DNA of 64,000 bases from Cardinalis cardinalis (lineage: Eukaryota; Chordata; Aves; Passeriformes; Cardinalidae): NCBI GenBank assembly GCA_014549065.1, contig JACDOX010000109.1:223195-287194 (forward strand). The letters run 5' to 3'. The first letter of the stretch is position 1. Each line of letters starts with the position of its first letter. Below are positions 59,781 to 64,000 of this stretch, piece after piece. A program made the translations under genes and the position numbers. Under the pieces are notes generated by a model, which did not search any database, was not told the DNA's origin, and worked only from the letters and a program-made list of their open reading frames with translations.

Positions 59781-60429
59781 AATTCACTGCTGTAATGCCT
59801 TGGAAGGTGCCACANTGGTTTTGCAAAAGGAGCAAAAGGGAAGGTGTTATTTGGAAGGATCCGTGCGTTGCAGAGAACTGGACATCACCCTGAAGTTTCC
59901 CTTCACCAAGTGCACAAATAATGCTGNGGGTCTGAGGTTCTGCTTCTCCTGCTGGTGGCTGCTGACAATTTGGATGAGGCAGACCTCAGGAGCACTGAGT
60001 CACCACATTCCTCTGGCACAGTGGGTCATGGAAATGGTGAAAGGCTGGAATTGAAATCCAAAACCACCACCAAAAAAGAGAAAAAAAAAAAAAAGTAGGG
60101 TTTGGAATGGAAATAAAAGTTATTCCTGAGGGTTTAAAACAACCTCTGACTACAAATGGCTTGGGTGAATTCTTCCTGTGGACAGACTGTTCTACATCTC
60201 CACACTTACTCTTGCATCCCTCTTTGNTGCATCTGGTGCAGACTAAATTCAGTGCCCATCTGACGCAGCGTGGCAAACTGTACACAATAACAAACCCAAA
60301 AGTCACATTGTTCCTTCAGCTGTCGCTCCCCAAAGGGCAGCAGATGAAAGTTGCACCCTCTGTCCCAGTGGTGGGCGTTTGGGAATCTGGGAGTCTACAG
60401 CTCCTGTGCTGAAACTTGGATTGTGGNTA
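59781..60429. other. Non-coding spacer, no gene seen
   Basis: Mixed sequence with an A-rich run near 60077-60095. Frames of 94-106 codons overlap on opposite strands. Confidence 0.45.
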
Positions 60430-60680
60430 GAGGTGAGCATGGCTACCACATGCCAACGTGCCATAAATTTTTTAGGACAAAAATACCCTAAGACTGCTGC
60501 ATGCAAAAGGAGAAATAATTAAAGTCAATTCAAATCAAGTTCTTAAAACTTAGGAAATGCCAAACTGAAAGTTGCCTGGTCAACTTTAATTTAGGCTCCT
60601 TCCTGGTACAATGGAATTTTGATTCAGTCTTTAATTACACGATCACTTAATGTTTGTTTCACAAGATCATTTCCTCATTC
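60430..60680. promoter_or_regulatory. Candidate conserved non-coding element
   Basis: AT-rich, nearly CpG-free block with GAAATAATTAAAGTC, ACTTTAATTTAGG and TCTTTAATTACACG words. No coding frame. Confidence 0.35.
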
Positions 60681-62449
60681 AGTGCAAAGCAGTTGCCCAG
60701 GCAACCTTCATCTTTGCATTTTCAAATTTTGAGTGCTCAATTCAACAGTCTTTAGGAGGAAAAAAAATAAAAAGGGGAACATTTGTACAGAGTAACTGTG
60801 GACCTGGTCTAGGTGGTTTCCTTGGGGACGTGTGGTGCTTCTCCAAGAGGAATGAAGTTCTCTGAGAGAGTGAACACTTCTCCACAATAATTGTTCTGGC
60901 AGCAATCACACCTTCCCTTCCCCAGCCAAAACAAGGCTCTGGGTGACAAGTGCTGCTCTCTCCTGAGGTCCAGCACAACAGGGAGCAATGCTGAGCTCCA
61001 AAAGATGCTCAAGCCCTCTCCAAAGGCATGGAGACGGCCTCCAGCCTCAGGTGAAGTCGTGGTTTAGGCTCTGGGGTGATTCCCAGCTGCCAGCACTCAC
61101 NCCCAGCACGGGCAGGATGGCAGAGAGTGAGATATGCTTTTGGCTATCACGGCACTCTGTTAGTTACTGTTCCACCCTGGCCCCCAATTAACTCCCTGCT
61201 CCAGCCTCAAATCAATTAGGTTTATGCCCCTGCCCAGTTCTCTGTGTGCTCCAGTCTCACATCAATTCTGCCTGCAGTGATTTAACAGTGATTTAGCCCC
61301 TGTCTCAAACGTACCACTTACCCCCCATGACATTGCAATCGTTCTACATTTATTTTCTCCTCTTTTCTATGCTTTTCCCCGCCCCTCCTCAATATGGGAA
61401 ATTTGTCAAAGCACACTCTTTGCCTGGAGTTGTTTTGCTTTCACAAATTAGCACTTTCCAGTAACAAAATGGTTTGCCTAAAAAGAAAAATAAAAAAAAG
61501 GGAAAAAATAGCTCCACACAGCCTCTGGTGAGAGCTCTGTGGCCTCAGCTGATGGTTTCCTTCTTTGGCAACCTTTTGCTTCTACACTTCTCTTTAGCTC
61601 TCCTGGCTTTCTTCTGGGGATTTCAATATCAGGGAAGCCAGCAGCCACTGTGTTTTCTTATGATGCTCATTCCACATTTTTAATTTGAGGAATGCCTTTG
61701 CAAGGCTTCATTCTTCCAGGTTTGCCCTTCTTGTGCACCCTGAGTGGACTTTCCCTGGACAGGAATTCAAGTGTGAATGACTGTGGCCATAAAAGTCTCA
61801 TTTTCAGTCCACCAGGACAAGATGAAACGAGGCTCCAGCCTTGCTGGAAGGAACAGCACNGGGACTCTGCCCTGAGGGGCACTTNGGTGNGTTGGGAAGG
61901 TGGAGGCATTAGTGATGGCATTTGGGACGGGGGTCTAATAGTTTAAAACGGGAGCTCATTGCCATTCCTCATACACACAAATAAACAAACAAAATCCAAC
62001 AAACAAAACAAACCCCCAAGAAAAAATAGAAAAGTTTGATTTTGCCTAAGCCTTGTTTCAGCACTAATTAGTACTTCAGCCTCCCCATGCCAGGCAGAGA
62101 AGGCAAACAGGGATTATTCCTTTNCCCTGTGACACAGCCAAACCACCCAAGCGCCCCGACAGCCGCAGGCAGCAGCTCTGTCCCAGCACTCCTCGCCGGG
62201 CAGGAGGGTTTGACCCTGCCCCACTCAGCCCCCGGGCAGCTCCAGCTTTGCCCCTCACAGTGGGGGACAGGCAGACCTGGGGGCTGGGGCTGAGATGGCA
62301 GCTCGAGGAGCTGCCTGGCTGCAGGCGACACGGGCAGTGTCACCTGCTGCCTGGCGATGGCCAGGTGCCAGCCTGGCACTGCCAGCTCTGCTCCTTCTCA
62401 GTTCACAGATTTAGCCCAAGCTCAGCTCCCCTGGTCCTGCCAGCCCGCC
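60681..62449. other. Non-coding spacer, no gene seen
   Basis: Unique sequence, GC-rich near 62130-62450, with an AAAC-type low-complexity run at about 61977-62015. Overlapping frames on both strands, none recognised. Confidence 0.45.
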
Positions 62450-62620
62450 TGCTTCCGGAAACTGGAGATATTATATTTCAGGGTGCTAAAGCATTTGTAT
62501 ATCCCTGCCTTATAAAACATGCAAAAATGCCATCTGCAGTTAGCATGACTAACTCCAAGCACGCAGTCCTACTACAGATCCCCTCGCAGCTTTCTTCCTT
62601 TCATTGCTAAACACTTTTCA
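62450..62620. promoter_or_regulatory. Candidate conserved non-coding element
   Basis: A short, abrupt AT-rich block after a GC-rich tract, with GATATTATATTTCAGG, ATTTGTATATCC and TTAGCATGACTAAC words. It keeps a few CpGs. Non-coding in appearance. Confidence 0.33.
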
Positions 62621-63699
62621 AGAAAGAAAGAAAAATCCATTTTTAGTGCTAATGCCACCTGCAGGTTGAAGAAAAACAGTTGCAAGATCCCTGAAAACTG
62701 AACAAACATGCTTTCTGTCCCCCCCCTCCTTCCCTATCTAACCACAAGGAATGTTCCTGTGCAACTGCACCTTTTTTCTGAACGGAAATGGCTTTGTCCG
62801 TTGGAAAAGTGACCTTTTCTCACTCTCAGATAACACAGCTTGTCTTATCTGCTGGTGGAAACTTTCACCTGGCTGGCNGCTAGTGGTTTGTGGGGAGCCT
62901 AAAATTAAATCAGCAATTTTCTCTCATGTCGCTTGTGTAACTGCTCCTGGCTCCCCTGCCCCGATGGGATGTAGGGATCTCAGTTGCCAATGATCCGTCC
63001 CCAAGAGGTCTAATTCACATGGACACTCAAATGTGCATTTATCCACCTGCCAAANACTGTCTGGAGGTGCTTCATGCTGTATTTGAACACTGAATGCAAA
63101 CATTGCAGTTGGATGCACAGCCCCCCTCCCTGACTGACACGGCTGGATGCTCCAATCACGAATCTGGGAGCTGCAAACGCCTTATTTTGGCACAGAATGC
63201 CTCCACCACGGTGCTTTCCAGCCTCATCTCAGTTCTTTAAGGTGGGATTAGTGACCCCAGACAGATTTCCATGGGGAAGAACCACCTTGTTGTGAAGAAG
63301 AAACGAACCCCAAACACACCTGGCCATGCTCTGTTATTTCGCTCCCCCTTAGTGCCACCCCCAGGACCACCTGTGGCTGCTCCCTGCCAAGACCAGTCAT
63401 GCCGCACATTTTTNCCTCCACAGGGACCCATCCAGGTGTTCTCCTCCCAGGCCCAGGCCCAGCACAGCTCTCACACCAGCTCTTCCCCTCCAAATGCTGC
63501 TGCTGGGACCGTCACCGCCACCAGCGGTTCATCGCTCTCAGTCGCATCACGGACCCTGCTCTCAACCTCTCAGTGGTTTTTCCTGCTCTGTGAATTCTGT
63601 CTGGGAAGCAGCGAGCAGAGCTGGAACAGTCAAGTGTGTTTGACTTTGCCCTTGCCCCGAAAAGGGCATCTTGGGCCTACATTTTGTAACCATTGGACT
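62621..63699. other. Non-coding spacer, no gene seen
   Basis: Mixed sequence. A 143-codon plus frame (63271-63702) overlaps minus-strand frames and is serine/proline-rich without recognised features. Confidence 0.45.
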
Positions 63700-64000
63700 T
63701 AAGTACAGGAGACTGCGCCACCTCTGACACGAAGTAACGCGGAATACGATGACATAATGTTATAAGAACAGACAGAAATAATGTGGAAAAGCCCTTTCCG
63801 GCTCTAATAGGCAGCTGGTGACACAGGTGAAACACCTACTGTACCACTTAATAAAATTATTTTAATTTAGAATGGGAATGAAGAAATGGAGCCAATTACC
63901 TTAGTGGATCTGACAGGCAACCCTAAATGGATCCTTGGTTTGGGCCATTTTTATCCCTATGAATAATGATAAAATGACTCAGAAGAGATGCCTGAGGAAA
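63700..64000. promoter_or_regulatory. Candidate conserved non-coding element, continues off the window
   Basis: AT-rich block with several CpGs at its left edge, ACATAATGTTATAAG, CTTAATAAAATTATTTTAATTTAG (63848 onward), GCCAATTACC and GAATAATGATAAAATG words. A T-box-like inverted pair AGGTGAAACACCT is at 63825-63837. The right edge lies outside the window. Confidence 0.35.

Noticed and set aside
1..64000. tRNA, snRNA, CRISPR, prokaryotic or viral gene systems
   Set aside because: No B-box, snRNA body, regular repeat-spacer array, operon structure or recognisable viral or retroviral gene was seen on either strand.

Overview
The window looks like non-coding vertebrate nuclear DNA, most probably from a bird. 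The taxonomic cue is a 5'-truncated CR1 LINE 3' end at about 43165-43545, lying antisense to the + strand, with a decayed but readable piece of the CR1 reverse-transcriptase C-terminus. Other interspersed repeats are very scarce: one further possible CR1 relic, and no Alu, L1, B-element or long LTR that I can see. Such low repeat content with CR1 as the only recognisable family is typical of birds, though a crocodilian or turtle is not excluded. About 155 isolated single N characters (hand count) are scattered through the sequence and there are no long gaps. They look like consensus ambiguities, not biology.

I find no protein-coding exon that I can support. The open frames are short (longest 217 codons), often overlap on both strands, are mostly low-complexity or proline/serine/leucine-rich in GC-rich patches, and match no family I recognise. 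I see no tRNA, rRNA, snRNA, CRISPR array or intact transposon.

The window alternates between GC-richer, fast-evolving-looking spacer and AT-rich, CpG-poor blocks of about 100-900 bp packed with homeodomain, POU, SOX, FOX and PBX/MEIS-type words (TAATTA, ATTTGCAT, AACAAT, TGATTGAT and similar). About two dozen such blocks are listed as candidate conserved non-coding elements. The clearest lie near 3036-3375, 16271-16920, 32156-32700, 35590-36520, 38090-38480, 40560-40770, 44000-44560, 45570-46130 and 59480-59780. A gene-free stretch with this texture is what the regulatory desert or large intron of a developmental regulator looks like. I cannot name the target gene from sequence alone, and conservation itself has to be tested by alignment.

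The likeliest transcription start is a compact CpG island at about 35215-35560 (roughly 34 CpG in about 300 bp), with a minus-strand-oriented CCAAT/ETS-like motif just to its right. A minor GC-box cluster at 40490-40548 and a perfect YY1 word at 29382-29393 are weaker candidates. Structural curiosities are an 18-bp perfect inverted repeat at 14999-15042 with a third partial arm, a roughly 100-bp direct duplication 770 bp apart (33882-33977 and 34652-34752), a 26-bp tandem duplication at 10066-10117, a strand-asymmetric A/C tract at 26281-26425, a pyrimidine tract at 32056-32155 and a G-quadruplex motif at 48685-48700. I found no evidence of an undescribed multi-gene system.
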